From contig CALGTD010000118.1 in assembly GCA_937901895.1 (NCBI GenBank), positions 25,849 through 89,848 on the forward strand: a DNA stretch of 64,000 nt, given 5' to 3'. Below are positions 8,849 through 17,641 of this stretch, piece by piece (the stretch's first letter is position 1; each line of letters opens with the position of its first letter). Both the position numbers and the translations under genes were made by a program. Source of the stretch: an uncultured Spartobacteria bacterium (GTDB lineage Bacteria; Verrucomicrobiota; Verrucomicrobiia; Chthoniobacterales; JAATET01). The notes under the pieces are model-generated. The model was not told the DNA's origin. It did not search any database and saw nothing but the letters and a program-made list of their open reading frames with translations.

Positions 8849-9784
8849 ATGATCAAAGTCGAGAACCTCACCAAGCGCTACGGCGGCTTCACGGCCGTCA
8901 ACGGCATCAGCTTTGAGGTGGGCAAGGGCGAGATCGTCGGGTTCCTCGGCCCCAATGGCGCGGGCAAGAGCACGACGATGAGGATGCTTTCGTGCTATCT
9001 GCCGCCGACGAGCGGGCGGGCCGAGATTGCGGGCTTCGACGTTTTCAAACAATCGCTCAAGGCGCGCGAGCGCATCGGCTACATGCCGGAGAACGTGCCG
9101 CTCTACAGCGACATGCGCGTGACGGAATACCTCCGCTATCGCGCGGCGCTCAAGGGCGTGCGCGGCCGCCGGATGAAGGAGCGCATTGGCGACGTGATGG
9201 ATCTCTGCGGACTGCGCGATGTGGAGCGCAAGCTCGTGGGGAATCTGTCGAAAGGCTACCGGCAGCGCGTTGGACTCGCGGATGCCATGGTTCACGAGCC
9301 GGATTTGCTGATTCTCGACGAGCCGACGATCGGACTCGATCCGAACCAGATCCGGCAGGTGCGCGAGCTCATCAAGAACCTCGGCCGGCATCACACGATC
9401 CTGATTTCCACGCACATCCTGCCCGAGGTCGAGCTGACGTGCTCGCGAGTGCTCATCCTCAATCGCGGCCGGATCGAGGCCTCCGACGCCCCGGAGAACC
9501 TGCGCGCGCGGCTTCATGCGACCGGCGACGTGAGGCTTGAGGCGAAGGTGGCCGACCTGGAGAAGGCGAAGGACGCGCTGGCGGAGATCGCGGGCGTTCG
9601 CTCAGTGACCGCCACCGAGGAGGGCGAGTGGGCCGTCTTTGCGGTGGGGACCGAGATCGACGCCGACCCGCGCGAAGCCATTCATGCGCTCGCCGTGAAA
9701 CAAAACTGGCCCGTGCGCGAACTCAGCCGCAACCGGGTGACGCTCGAGGATGTCTTCACCGAGATCACGCATCCGGAGGAATGA
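8849..9784 (+). CDS. ABC transporter ATP-binding protein (GldA/CcmA-like)
   Basis: 311-residue ATPase that would power the permease encoded next. Walker A is GPNGAGKSTT (about residues 35-44), the signature is LSKGYRQRVGLA, Walker B is LLILDEPTIGLD, and the switch histidine sits in ISTHILPEVE. An extra C-terminal domain of about 90 residues (RARLHATGDVRLEAKVADL onward) is typical of the GldA and drug/lipid exporter branch. It is the first gene of a four-gene plus-strand operon with small gaps. The 144-bp gap upstream is shared with the divergent ECF sigma operon and must hold both promoters. Confidence 0.92.
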   Translation: MIKVENLTKRYGGFTAVNGISFEVGKGEIVGFLGPNGAGKSTTMRMLSCYLPPTSGRAEIAGFDVFKQSLKARERIGYMPENVPLYSDMRVTEYLRYRAALKGVRGRRMKERIGDVMDLCGLRDVERKLVGNLSKGYRQRVGLADAMVHEPDLLILDEPTIGLDPNQIRQVRELIKNLGRHHTILISTHILPEVELTCSRVLILNRGRIEASDAPENLRARLHATGDVRLEAKVADLEKAKDALAEIAGVRSVTATEEGEWAVFAVGTEIDADPREAIHALAVKQNWPVRELSRNRVTLEDVFTEITHPEE

Positions 9785-9806
9785 CGCGCACCCAGCCTGA
9801 CTTGAG

Positions 9807-10565
9807 ATGAGAAAATTCTTCACACTCTGGAAGCGCGAGGTCGCGATGGTGTTCCGCTCGCCGGCGGCCTACGTGATCCTGTTTTTCTTCCTGCTGCTGA
9901 CAGGGTTCAATTTTTACCAGACGGTGAATCTCATCAACCAGAGCGGCATGCCGCGGCTCTCGGTGCTCGAGGTGTATTTCAACACGCCGTATTTCTGGTT
10001 CGGATTCGTGCTGCCGTTTCCGCTGATCACGATGCGGCTCTTCGCGGAGGAATACAAACTCGGGACCATCGAGGCGCTGATGACGGCGCCCGTCCGCGAC
10101 ACGCAGGTCCTGCTGGCGAAGTATCTCGGTGCGCTGTTTTTCTACGTCGTCCTCTGGGCGCCGACGGGCCTCTATTTTCTGATCTTCTGGTGGCAGACCG
10201 GGTTGTCCGCGGGGAGCTCACCCGGTGTGTTCATCGGCTCCTATGCGATGCTTCTGCTGCTGGGCATGTTCTATCTCGCGATCGGCTGTCTCGCGTCGGC
10301 GCTCACGCGCAACCAGATCGTCGCGGCGATCATTTCGTTCGTCGCGATCTCGCTGCTGTTCTTCTGGGGACTCTACAGCCTGTGGTTCCCGAACGTGAGC
10401 CGCCTGCTGCGCGAGTTTACGGAATATTTTTCGCCGATCGCGCACATGGCGTCGTTCTCCCAGGGACTCCTGGATACGCGGCCGGTTGTGCTCTACCTGA
10501 GCCTCACGGCGTTGACGCTCTTCTTCACGTTCCAGGTCTTCCAATACCGGCGCTGGAAAGTCTGA
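9807..10565 (+). CDS. ABC-2 type permease (GldF-like)
   Basis: 252 residues with about six transmembrane helices: FRSPAAYVILFFFLLLTGF near the N-terminus, then the typical MRLFAEEYKLGTIEALMTAP loop between helices 2 and 3, then four further helices ending in LYLSLTALTLFFTFQVF. The E-E-x-x-x-G-T-x-E-x-L-x-T-x-P loop is the hallmark of ABC-2/Gld permeases and contacts the ATPase. It lies 22 bp after the ATPase gene and 3 bp before the GldG-like gene. The substrate is unknown. In Bacteroidetes the GldAFG complex supports gliding, but in other phyla the same trio occurs in non-gliders. Confidence 0.9.
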   Translation: MRKFFTLWKREVAMVFRSPAAYVILFFFLLLTGFNFYQTVNLINQSGMPRLSVLEVYFNTPYFWFGFVLPFPLITMRLFAEEYKLGTIEALMTAPVRDTQVLLAKYLGALFFYVVLWAPTGLYFLIFWWQTGLSAGSSPGVFIGSYAMLLLLGMFYLAIGCLASALTRNQIVAAIISFVAISLLFFWGLYSLWFPNVSRLLREFTEYFSPIAHMASFSQGLLDTRPVVLYLSLTALTLFFTFQVFQYRRWKV

Positions 10566-10568
10566 GTC

Positions 10569-12056
10569 ATGGCGAGGAAATCGACTCCAACCAGTTTTTC
10601 GCGTGCGGGGATCAGCTTCAATCTGCTCCTGCAGTCGGTGTGCGTGGTGTTCCTCTTTGTCGCGGCGAACTACATCGGCTTCCATTACTACAAACGCTGG
10701 GACCTCTCGCGTTCGCAGAAGTTTTCCCTCTCCGAGCAGACAAAGCAGGTGATCCGCGAGTTTTCGCAGCCGATAAAGATCGTGCTCTATTCGTCGCCCA
10801 CGGATCAGGGGCTTGGCACGATGGTTCATGCGGACACGCAGAGCCTGCTGAAGGAGCTGGAGTTTTCCGGACGTCGAAAGATCGAGGTGGAAACGATCGA
10901 TCCGTCGCGGGAACCGGGCCGCGCCCGTGAGGCTCAGGCGGAGTTTGCATTCGAGGGTGCGGAGAGTTCGCTTCTTCTCGCCTACGGGGATCGGAAGAAA
11001 ACGATCCCGCTCGCAGAGCTTGGAGACTTCGATCTGAGCGGACTGGAAATCGGCGATCCGCCGCGACTCGTTGCGTTCAAGGGTGAGGCCGCGCTGACAG
11101 CGGCATTCATCGAGCTGCTCGATCCCGAGAAGTCGAAGGTCTATTTCGTGACCGGTCACGGCGAGCGCGAGGCGAAGGACCTCCAGCTCCTTCTCGAGTT
11201 CCTCGACCGGCAGAATGCCGAGGCGATGGGCCTCCCGCTGCTGTCCATGCTGGCCGTGCCCGAGGACGCTGACGCGGTATGTCTCATTGCGCCACGACTG
11301 GATCTCGCCGATGGCGAACTCGAGGTGCTGAAGAACTATTGGGACAATGGCGGGCGCCTGTTCATTCTCCTCGATCCCGACGCGGATACGCCAAATCTCC
11401 ACAAGCTTCTCGCACCTGTCGGCATCATTCCACGGGACGATCGTGTGTTGCGGATCTTCTCGTCGCCGACGAGTCCGGGGACGATCAACATCATCAAGGT
11501 CGTCGTGGGCGGATTCCTCCCCGATGCTGCGATTACCAAGCGGTTGGGCACGGTCAATGCGGTGCTGCCCGAGCCGACGCAGTCGCTCGCGCTCGAGACC
11601 CGCACCGCGGCGCGGCAGGATGTCCAGCTTCGTCCGCTCATCCAGGCCGGTGAGTTGTATTGGGGTGAGACCCGTTACGAAAATCTCGAGGAGACGGCCT
11701 TTGACGAGGGGGTCGACACCCAGCCGGCGATCGTCGGCGCCTCCGCGGAGAAAGGTGGCACTGCCGCCGAGGAAACGGATGTCGCGACCTCACGCATGGT
11801 CGTGGTGGGCAGCGGTGGATTCCTCGATGACGAGGTCGTCCGCCAGGCGCCGGGGAATCTCGATTTCGCGATCAGTGCATTGAACCGCCTGCTCGACTCC
11901 TCGAAGCGCACGGGCGTCGTGCCGAAGACCATCTCGAATTTCGCCCTCAATCTCACCGATTCGCAGATGCAGCGTCTCGGTCTTTACACGCTTGTCGTGA
12001 TGCCCGGACTTGTCGCCCTGTTCGGGCTCGTTGTCGCGATCCGCCGCCGCGCATGA
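10569..12056 (+). CDS. GldG-family ABC transporter auxiliary protein
   Basis: 495 residues. One N-terminal helix (LLLQSVCVVFLFVAANYIGF) is followed by a large periplasmic domain with RWDLSRSQKFSLSEQTKQVI, the typical start of the ABC-transporter auxiliary domain (PF09822 type), and by VYFVTGHGERE. A C-terminal helix (LVVMPGLVALFGLVVAI) anchors it again. Such proteins pair with GldA/GldF-type ATPase-permease sets and form the periplasmic part of the exporter. Its stop overlaps the start of the DUF4340 gene by 4 bp (ATGA), suggesting coupled synthesis. Confidence 0.88.
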   Translation: MARKSTPTSFSRAGISFNLLLQSVCVVFLFVAANYIGFHYYKRWDLSRSQKFSLSEQTKQVIREFSQPIKIVLYSSPTDQGLGTMVHADTQSLLKELEFSGRRKIEVETIDPSREPGRAREAQAEFAFEGAESSLLLAYGDRKKTIPLAELGDFDLSGLEIGDPPRLVAFKGEAALTAAFIELLDPEKSKVYFVTGHGEREAKDLQLLLEFLDRQNAEAMGLPLLSMLAVPEDADAVCLIAPRLDLADGELEVLKNYWDNGGRLFILLDPDADTPNLHKLLAPVGIIPRDDRVLRIFSSPTSPGTINIIKVVVGGFLPDAAITKRLGTVNAVLPEPTQSLALETRTAARQDVQLRPLIQAGELYWGETRYENLEETAFDEGVDTQPAIVGASAEKGGTAAEETDVATSRMVVVGSGGFLDDEVVRQAPGNLDFAISALNRLLDSSKRTGVVPKTISNFALNLTDSQMQRLGLYTLVVMPGLVALFGLVVAIRRRA

Positions 12057-13432
12057 GTCGCTGGGGAACCATTTTCTTGCTCCTGCTCACAGCGGCCGCC
12101 GCCGTGTTTCTCTTCGTTGTGGAGCCCCGCCTGCAGAGCACCCGGGACGAGGAGGCTGTGCGCGAATCCCTGCTGGGCCTGAATCCGGCCGTCATTCGCG
12201 GCATCCGGATTCGCACGGGCGACCGGACCTTTGAGATCAATCTGCAGCGGGACGGCTGGTGGATCAGCCCGCAGCCGAAGGACCGCGCCTCCCACGAGCA
12301 GGTGATGGCCCTGCTCGAGGCCGCGGCGAAAACCCGGTCGCTGGATGTGATCCGCGCGGGAGAGCTGCGGGAGGGGCGGGACCTTGAGGAGTTCGGGCTC
12401 GCGGAGCCAAAGAGCCAGATCGACTTCATCGGCGACGGAATGGAGACCCTCTATTTTGGCAAGGAGGCGGCGAGCGCGGGGCGGATGTATGTGCGCATCG
12501 GCGAGTCCAGGGATGTCCACGTCGTGAATGACGAGCTGCAGAAGCTCGCGGCAAGGGAGCCTGCCGAGTTTCGCGACCGGCGGCTTTCGGCGTATGTGCC
12601 CGGGGAGGTTGATGCGTTCACCATCCGACGCGGCACGGGGGAGATCGAGCTGGTGCGGGGCGCGAAGGGTTGGGAAATCCTGCGCCCCCTGCGGACGATG
12701 GCGAACGACTCGAGGGTCAATCAGGTGCTCGAGACGGTGCTTGGCGCGCGTATTCTCGAGTTTGTCGCGGATGAATCGAATGACCTCGGAGCCTACGGTC
12801 TCGCGGAGCCGCGTGCGGAGATTGTGCTCACCGTGGAGGGTGTCGAACGACCGTTGACGCTCCGTGTCGGCGGTGATGTTCCGAATTCCGATGGCAGGGC
12901 GGTGGTGGCGCAATACACGGGCCGCGACTGTGTTTATCACCTTCCGTCGGAGGTGTGGGAGGCTCTGCAGGTCACCCCGGATGCCCTTCGCGACCGCCGC
13001 CTCACGTCGCTGAATCTCGATACGATCGATGCAATCCGGATCGAGCAGGGTGGAAATGTGGAAACGATCGAGCGCGAGGGCGATGCATGGAGGGACAGCC
13101 GTGGGCCGCTGACCGACGAACAGGTCGGTGGATTTGTGGACGCGCTGAACGGAACGCTCGTCGAGGAATATGCCGCACTCTCCCCGGCGAAACTTGCCGA
13201 GACCGGCCTCGATGCCCCGCGGGCACACATCTTCTTCGATGCGTGGTTGTCCGAGAACACCCCGGAGGCCACGGCGGGTCGTCACCCGGTGCTGGACATC
13301 GCGATCGGAAAGGCGGACGAGGGACGCGTGTGGGTCCGCGTCGGCGATGCTCCGGAGATCTGCGCGATCCCGGCGGATTCGTTCGATCTATTGCCCGGCG
13401 TGACGGAGAAGCTCAATACTTCGGAGCCTTGA
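12053..13432 (+). CDS. DUF4340 protein, partner of the GldG-like exporter
   Basis: 459 residues. A single N-terminal helix (IFLLLLTAAAAVFLFVVEP) anchors a periplasmic region built from repeated beta-rich units. Three segments with the same signature are visible: FGLAEPKSQIDF, YGLAEPRAEIVL and TGLDAPRAHIFF. DUF4340 proteins commonly follow GldG-like genes, and the 4-bp overlap confirms that arrangement here. They probably form the extracytoplasmic partner of the exporter; the mechanism is not known. The last 20 bp overlap the end of the convergent HAD gene at 13413-13432, so the two transcripts must run into each other. Confidence 0.85.
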   Translation: MSRWGTIFLLLLTAAAAVFLFVVEPRLQSTRDEEAVRESLLGLNPAVIRGIRIRTGDRTFEINLQRDGWWISPQPKDRASHEQVMALLEAAAKTRSLDVIRAGELREGRDLEEFGLAEPKSQIDFIGDGMETLYFGKEAASAGRMYVRIGESRDVHVVNDELQKLAAREPAEFRDRRLSAYVPGEVDAFTIRRGTGEIELVRGAKGWEILRPLRTMANDSRVNQVLETVLGARILEFVADESNDLGAYGLAEPRAEIVLTVEGVERPLTLRVGGDVPNSDGRAVVAQYTGRDCVYHLPSEVWEALQVTPDALRDRRLTSLNLDTIDAIRIEQGGNVETIEREGDAWRDSRGPLTDEQVGGFVDALNGTLVEEYAALSPAKLAETGLDAPRAHIFFDAWLSENTPEATAGRHPVLDIAIGKADEGRVWVRVGDAPEICAIPADSFDLLPGVTEKLNTSEP

Positions 13433-14294
13433 CCGTGCCTGCCTCAATGTCCGAGCGGCGGCGCTGAACGATCCGGTCGGCGACCTCGTGGATCATCTCC
13501 TCGAGGAGCAGGCGCAGATGACTGCCGCGGCGGTAGTCGGAGGGGGCGATGTTCTTCACGCGGTCGGCGTGGACGCAGAGCTGGTAGCATTTGCGGAAGC
13601 TCGTGCGTGTGGGGTCGTCGGGGTTGTAGACGGCGATGGCCTGTCCGCCGTTGCGACGCATCACGGTGAAGCACGGAACGTCGGTCGGTCCGTCACCGAC
13701 GTAGACCATGTTTGTGAACGGCACCGGACGAAGCTCCGGCGGCATGTGGTCGTTCACGTCCTGCGACATGTCGAGCATCCCCTTGTTGATGCGGAAGAGA
13801 TACTGCGTCTTCTGAGTGTGGCTGATCACGCGCCGCGGGAAGGTGATACGGCCGGTCGAGTCCTCGGCAAACTCGCACCCAAAAATCGCCTTCACGTAGG
13901 GGGCGAGTCGGCTGCCCTCGATGAGCACCTTCAACCCCGACGAGATGATGTAGTGTTCGACCGTAATGCCGTGCGCCTCGTGTTCCGGGGTGAGAAGCCC
14001 CTTGCGGAACTCCTCGAACATCTCGGGAAGGCCCGGATAGAAATTCATCTTCGTGCCGAGTTCGCGGAGCTGCGCGTTGGTCGGCCGGTCCATGCCGAGG
14101 TAGTCGAGAATCGCCTTCATGTAGGCGAGCTCGTTGTCGTAGCCCTCGCTGGTGACGAGTTCGTTGCAGCGCTCCCAGAAACTCTTTGGATTGATTCCGA
14201 AATGCGGGAAGAGCGCCTCGTCCTGCATGTAATTCGGGCTCAGCGTCTGGTCGTAGTCGTAGACGATGGCGATGACGTTCTGCGGCGCGGACAT
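13413..14294 (-). CDS. HAD-family phosphatase of unknown substrate
   Basis: 293 residues. The catalytic HAD motif I is VYDYDQTLSP near residue 11, with nucleophile and acid aspartates in DYDQT. Motif II is the serine in HYIISSGLKVLIEG. Motif III/IV is VYVGDGPTDVPCF, holding the Mg-binding aspartates. The layout resembles phosphoserine-phosphatase-like HAD enzymes, but the cap region (FWERCNELVTSEGYDNELAY) points to a separate uncharacterised group, so I give no substrate. It overlaps the 3' end of the convergent DUF4340 gene. The 48-bp gap to the antiporter gene shows nothing. Confidence 0.8.
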   Translation of the reverse strand: MSAPQNVIAIVYDYDQTLSPNYMQDEALFPHFGINPKSFWERCNELVTSEGYDNELAYMKAILDYLGMDRPTNAQLRELGTKMNFYPGLPEMFEEFRKGLLTPEHEAHGITVEHYIISSGLKVLIEGSRLAPYVKAIFGCEFAEDSTGRITFPRRVISHTQKTQYLFRINKGMLDMSQDVNDHMPPELRPVPFTNMVYVGDGPTDVPCFTVMRRNGGQAIAVYNPDDPTRTSFRKCYQLCVHADRVKNIAPSDYRRGSHLRLLLEEMIHEVADRIVQRRRSDIEAGTVKAPKY

Positions 14295-14342
14295 GGCGCG
14301 ATTAATGGCCGATCCGGCCGGGAACGGAAAGTCCCGATGCGC

Positions 14343-16634
14343 CTACCACGGATTCTCCAGCCAGCGTTCCAGCGTGCGGATCTCGGCGGCCGTGGCGATG
14401 ACGAGCAGCAGATTGCCCGGATCGAGGGTTTCGGAGCCTGCGGGGTTCAGGATGCGGCGGTCTCCCTTTTGAATGCCCACGATTTGCACGCCGGTGCGGG
14501 AGAAGATGCCAAGCGAGGCAAGGCTCTTCCCGGCGGCGGGCGAGTCGGAGGGCATCACGATCGTCTCGAGCACGGTCTCGTCGAAGTCACTTTCGGCGGA
14601 TTGAAACTCCCGCTCGGTTGAAAGGAATTCCCGCGCCTTTTCGATCTGTGCCTCCGCGCCGACCAGCAGCACCCGGTCCCCGGGGAAAAGCCCCATGGAC
14701 GGCTTCGGATTGGCAATCACGAAACCCTGGCGATCGATCTCGAGAATCGAGCAGCCGAACTTCGAGCGGATTGCGAGGTCCTTGATTGATTTTCCGGCGC
14801 ACGCGGCGTGATCGGGCAGCTCGCAATCAGCAATCTCCAGTCCCCAATGCAAATTCCGGCGGTCCGTGGCGGCGCGGGTCAGCCGGCTGGATCCGGCGCC
14901 CTCCTCGACCGCGGACGCGAGGGAATTCTCGAAACGACCGTGGAGACGGATGAGCTGCCGCCACGTGAGCATCGCAAACAGGACCGGTGCGAGGATCAGC
15001 ACCAGCGCGAGCCAGGGGACGGAGGTCTGGATCGGGAACGTAAAGAAGACGAGCAAGGCAAGGCCCACGGCACTCAGTGCCTGCAGGGCGAGCTGGACGA
15101 GCGGGCGCAATGCGGCCACCTGCTCCGCCTTCATCGTGAGCGCCTCCGCGTAAATCATGCTGAGGGCGTGAAGCCCGCGCCAGATCGCGATGACGAGCGT
15201 GACCGCGATGACGAAAACGACGCCCCAGAAGATCATTCGCCAGCCGGCAATTTCGTAGCCGGCCTCCTGCAGGAAACCGCCGATCCCGTCCCGGATGGGA
15301 GTGGCAAATCCAAACAACCCGGCGAGCAGCAGCAGTTCGAGCAAGGTCATGAACACGCGCCGCTTCGTGAGCTGCCAGACCGCGTTCTTCGCGAATCGCT
15401 CTGCAACGTCGTCGAGCCAGTCGCGGTAGCGCTCGTGCAGGCTGATCCAGCGCGCTGGGACGAGACGCTCGGCCAGCAGTCCCGCTGATTCGGCATTTTT
15501 CGCGAACAGCGGCAGGAGCGCGGCGGTGACGATCGAGGTGCCGACGGCCACCGCGTAGAACGATTCAGGGACCGCCTTCGCACCGACGCCGAGCTGCGCG
15601 ATGATGTAGGCAAACTCGCCGATCGGCGTGAGAATGACCGCGGAACTCGCTGCGAGGCGGACCGGGGTGCCGGTTGCGAGAAGGCCGATGTTGCTCGCGA
15701 AAATTCGCGCCACGATGGCGAAGGCCGAGATGGCCGCGATGAGGCCTGCGTTCTCCCAGAACGCGCGGACATCGATGAGCATGCCGATCGAAACGAAGAA
15801 GATCGCGCTGAACATGTCCTGCGCCCCGGACAGACGTTTTTCGATGCGCGACTTGAACGCGGTTTCCGCGATCACCACGCCGAAGAGGAACGCACCGAGA
15901 GCGACGGAAAATCCCGCGCTGATCGATGCGACGCCGGCTCCGAACACGAGGCCGGATACGAGGATGGATTTCAGATCCGCATCCGAGGCCTGCCCGACCT
16001 TGCGAAGAAGACGTGGAACGAAAATCAGTCCGAGCACGACGGTGACCACCGTGAAGCCAAGGAGGAGAAACAGGGTCTGGCCGACGTCCCGGCCGCCGGC
16101 CTCACCCGCGAGATGAAGGCGGGACCCGATGATCGTCAGCATGACGACGGCGACGACGTCCTCGAGCACGGTGATGCCTTGCGAGTTCTGGGCAAACCGC
16201 TCGTGCGTGAGACCGAGCTCCGCGAGCAGTTTCACAATGATCGCGGAGCTCGACGTCATGAGCATCGCGGCAAAGATGAGCCCCATCGTCGCGTCCCAGC
16301 CCATTGCCCAGGAGAAGAGCTGGGAGAGATTGAACACCATGGTCGCGGTGAGCGCGGTGGCGATCACCACCGTTGCACCCAGCGTCTTGATTCGCTTCAA
16401 GCTCAGGCCCATGCCCACGAAGAACATGAGAAACACGAGACCGAGCTCGGAGAGCGCGCGAATGCGCTCGATGTCGGAAACAAAGGTGAATGGCGGGGTG
16501 TAGGGTCCGATGGCGATGCCCGCGACGAGGTAGCCGACCACCGCGGACAGACCGAGCTTGCGAAAAATCCAGCCTGTGACGGCGGCGACGATGAGAATCG
16601 TCGCGAAATCCTTCAGTAGATGGATGCCTTCCAT
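14343..16634 (-). CDS. CPA2-type cation:proton antiporter with two TrkA-C domains
   Basis: 763 residues from the ATG at 16634; a further start 19 codons upstream is possible but adds a charged, unconserved leader. The first 380 residues form the Na+/H+ exchanger fold, with GYLVAGIAIGPYTPPF, FFVGMGLSLKRIK and LTPIGEFAYIIAQLGVGAK. Extra membrane segments follow at about residues 445-590. The soluble C-terminus has two TrkA-C-like domains (ending in GDRVLLVGAEAQIEKAREF and GNLLLVIATAAEIRTLERW). It resembles KefB/C and YbaL-type K+ or Na+ efflux systems, but no complete NAD-binding TrkA-N domain is visible. The minus-strand neighbour upstream is an epimerase gene 91 bp away. Confidence 0.85.
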   Translation of the reverse strand: MEGIHLLKDFATILIVAAVTGWIFRKLGLSAVVGYLVAGIAIGPYTPPFTFVSDIERIRALSELGLVFLMFFVGMGLSLKRIKTLGATVVIATALTATMVFNLSQLFSWAMGWDATMGLIFAAMLMTSSSAIIVKLLAELGLTHERFAQNSQGITVLEDVVAVVMLTIIGSRLHLAGEAGGRDVGQTLFLLLGFTVVTVVLGLIFVPRLLRKVGQASDADLKSILVSGLVFGAGVASISAGFSVALGAFLFGVVIAETAFKSRIEKRLSGAQDMFSAIFFVSIGMLIDVRAFWENAGLIAAISAFAIVARIFASNIGLLATGTPVRLAASSAVILTPIGEFAYIIAQLGVGAKAVPESFYAVAVGTSIVTAALLPLFAKNAESAGLLAERLVPARWISLHERYRDWLDDVAERFAKNAVWQLTKRRVFMTLLELLLLAGLFGFATPIRDGIGGFLQEAGYEIAGWRMIFWGVVFVIAVTLVIAIWRGLHALSMIYAEALTMKAEQVAALRPLVQLALQALSAVGLALLVFFTFPIQTSVPWLALVLILAPVLFAMLTWRQLIRLHGRFENSLASAVEEGAGSSRLTRAATDRRNLHWGLEIADCELPDHAACAGKSIKDLAIRSKFGCSILEIDRQGFVIANPKPSMGLFPGDRVLLVGAEAQIEKAREFLSTEREFQSAESDFDETVLETIVMPSDSPAAGKSLASLGIFSRTGVQIVGIQKGDRRILNPAGSETLDPGNLLLVIATAAEIRTLERWLENPW

Positions 16635-16725
16635 GTTCTTGCGTTGGAGGAGTTGCCGGACCGGATCCGGCGGCGCGCATCTTCGTGGCAAACCGCCGCC
16701 GGGTCAGGGGGAAATTCGAAAAAGT

Positions 16726-17604
16726 TCAACCGACCGCAGCAGATACGGCGGATTGCACCGTGGGATGGCGGAAATTGTAGCCCGTCTCGAGCGCACGCGT
16801 CGGCCGCACACGCTGGCTGTCCAGGAGAAGCGTGGACAGCTGCCCGAGGACCACTTTCAACGCGAGGGCTGGCGTGGGGATCACGGCGGGTCTGTGCACC
16901 GCATGAGCGACCGCACGCGTGAACTCGCTGTTGCGAACGGCCTCCGGCCCCACCGCATTGATCGGACCGCTCACGGCCTCGGAATCGATCGAATGGAGCG
17001 CGATGCCCGCAACGTCGGCGACGTGAATCGGCGACATCCACTGTCGACCGCTGCCGAGGCGACCGCCAAGGCCGGTGCGGAAAACCGTCGCGATCAGACG
17101 CATCGCTCCTCCCGTGGAACCAATGACAAAGCCCGTGGGAAGGTGCACGACGCGGGCGCGTGTCGCGCCCCTTGCGGCGGCTTCCCATTCCCTGGCGACG
17201 TCGGCGAGAAATCCATGTCCCGTTGGGCTGGCTTCGTCGGCCTCCTCCTCGCCGGTGTCTCCGTAGATGCCAATCGCTGAACCGCACACGAACACCCGAG
17301 GCGGGGAATTCGAAGTCTCGATTGCCTCGACGATGCGCTCCGTGCCGGCGACACGGGTATCCCGAATGCGGCGCTTCTTGGCGGGTGTCCAGATTCCCAG
17401 AATCGACTCCCCGGCGAGATGGACGATCGCGTCGATGTCCGTGAGGTCAGGGGGAGCGTCGAGCGTGAATCGTCGCATCTCGTCGACATCGCCGCGAGGT
17501 TGCGGATTCCGGGAGTATCCGATCACGCGATGTCCGCGTGCCTTCGCTTCCAGTGCCAGTTGAGCTCCGATGAATCCGGTGACGCCGGTGATGCCGATGT
17601 TCAT
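16726..17604 (-). CDS. TIGR01777-family NAD(P)-dependent epimerase (YfcH-like)
   Basis: 292 residues of an extended short-chain dehydrogenase fold. The nucleotide-binding GITGVTGFIG motif is at residues 4-13. The family signatures IVHLAGESILGIWTPAKKRR, SAIGIYGDTGEEEADE and the C-terminal DSQRVRPTRALETGYNFRHP are present. The usual SDR tyrosine lies in the IYGD segment. TIGR01777 proteins are widespread and uncharacterised, sometimes linked to cell-division phenotypes. The substrate is unknown. It lies 37 bp after the amidase gene and 91 bp before the antiporter gene on the same strand, so the three could be co-transcribed. Confidence 0.88.
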   Translation of the reverse strand: MNIGITGVTGFIGAQLALEAKARGHRVIGYSRNPQPRGDVDEMRRFTLDAPPDLTDIDAIVHLAGESILGIWTPAKKRRIRDTRVAGTERIVEAIETSNSPPRVFVCGSAIGIYGDTGEEEADEASPTGHGFLADVAREWEAAARGATRARVVHLPTGFVIGSTGGAMRLIATVFRTGLGGRLGSGRQWMSPIHVADVAGIALHSIDSEAVSGPINAVGPEAVRNSEFTRAVAHAVHRPAVIPTPALALKVVLGQLSTLLLDSQRVRPTRALETGYNFRHPTVQSAVSAAVG

Positions 17605-17641
17605 GCCCGCGGGTTCGGCAGTCGTGCAGGGGTTGCGTGCG

